From Firmicutes bacterium UBA6806 (lineage in GTDB: Bacteria; Bacillota; Clostridia; Peptostreptococcales; Acidaminobacteraceae): a DNA stretch of 64,000 nt. The notes beneath the pieces are model-generated. The model was not told the DNA's origin, did no database searches, and was given only the letters and a program-made list of their open reading frames with translations. Shown here piece by piece: positions 63,924-64,000 of the stretch (positions are counted from its first letter, which is position 1; every line of letters starts with the position of its first letter). The DNA is taken from positions 57,259 through 121,258 of the forward strand of contig DKFC01000008.1 of the NCBI GenBank assembly GCA_002452745.1, read 5' to 3'. Made by a program: the position numbers and the translations under genes.

Positions 63924-64000
63924 TCTTAAGCTCCTTCCAAATTGTTTACATGAACACAATTATTTACTCTTTCTTAATTTTATATTAAATAAAATAAAAA

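Noticed and set aside
1..64000. CRISPR arrays, IS elements, prophage, tRNA or rRNA genes
   Set aside because: I looked for regularly spaced repeats, transposase or integrase motifs and RNA gene patterns and saw none.

Overview
The window reads as a low-GC, Gram-positive, anaerobic member of the Clostridia. This is an inference from gene content: a single-chain pyruvate:ferredoxin oxidoreductase, a flavo-diiron protein, rubrerythrin, desulfoferrodoxin, rubredoxin, PerR, Veg, an arginine deiminase pathway, sigma-54 enhancer-binding regulation and strong GGAGG ribosome binding sites. I saw no rRNA or tRNA genes, CRISPR arrays, insertion sequences or prophage. Most genes are on the minus strand, in short operons closed by clear intrinsic terminators.

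Layout. 1-6.9 kb: pyrE, a secreted GHL/DUF4015 protein, a divergent L,D-transpeptidase, an FAH-family enzyme, a beta-CASP metallo-hydrolase (+) and a small membrane protein. 7-11.2 kb: a three-gene glycosyltransferase cluster whose first enzyme is fused to a cyclic-nucleotide-binding-like domain. 11.3-18.7 kb: a ferredoxin-type aldo/keto reductase, nifJ and a divergent flavo-diiron protein. 18.8-22.7 kb: a KAS III-like enzyme and a CoA-transferase behind a textbook sigma-54 promoter, with their apparent activator gene directly upstream. 22.9-28.7 kb: an acidic Pro/Gly-rich protein, an RND pump with its adaptor, and a lone winged-helix regulator. 28.9-32.4 kb: arcA-arcB-arcC. 32.7-36.4 kb: veg, a TIM-barrel protein, YbjQ, a YedK-type protein and a two-domain PplA-like lipoprotein. 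36.4-40.3 kb: a PAS-GGDEF-HD-GYP protein translationally coupled to an Fe-alcohol dehydrogenase, then an ApbE lipoprotein. 40.4-45.2 kb: a DUF2089/SHOCT-like/DUF4097 operon, an MFS exporter, SPFH and NfeD. 45.6-50.8 kb: a GAF-GGDEF protein and two tandem PepF oligopeptidases. 51-57.2 kb: a RocB-like peptidase, a chemoreceptor, glutamine synthetase and RNase HI. 57.3-59.9 kb: an oxidative-stress cluster with a perfect PerR box and a 57-residue winged-helix gene. 60-63.9 kb: a Yip1 protein and a MacAB-like ABC efflux operon.

How it fits together. Peptides cut by the PepF pair and arginine handled by RocB/ArcABC would feed fermentation through PFOR and ferredoxin. Flavo-diiron protein, rubredoxin, rubrerythrin and desulfoferrodoxin would remove oxygen and its radicals. 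The ApbE lipoprotein and the two-domain lipoprotein suggest surface flavin-based electron transfer. The best candidates for new biology are the glycosyltransferase-cNMP-domain fusion, the sigma-54-controlled KAS III/CoA-transferase pair, the PerR-controlled operon with its small winged-helix protein, the flavinylation pair, and several uncatalogued regulatory DNA or RNA structures: a DnaA-box cluster, helically phased repeats, structured leaders and a 28-bp palindrome.
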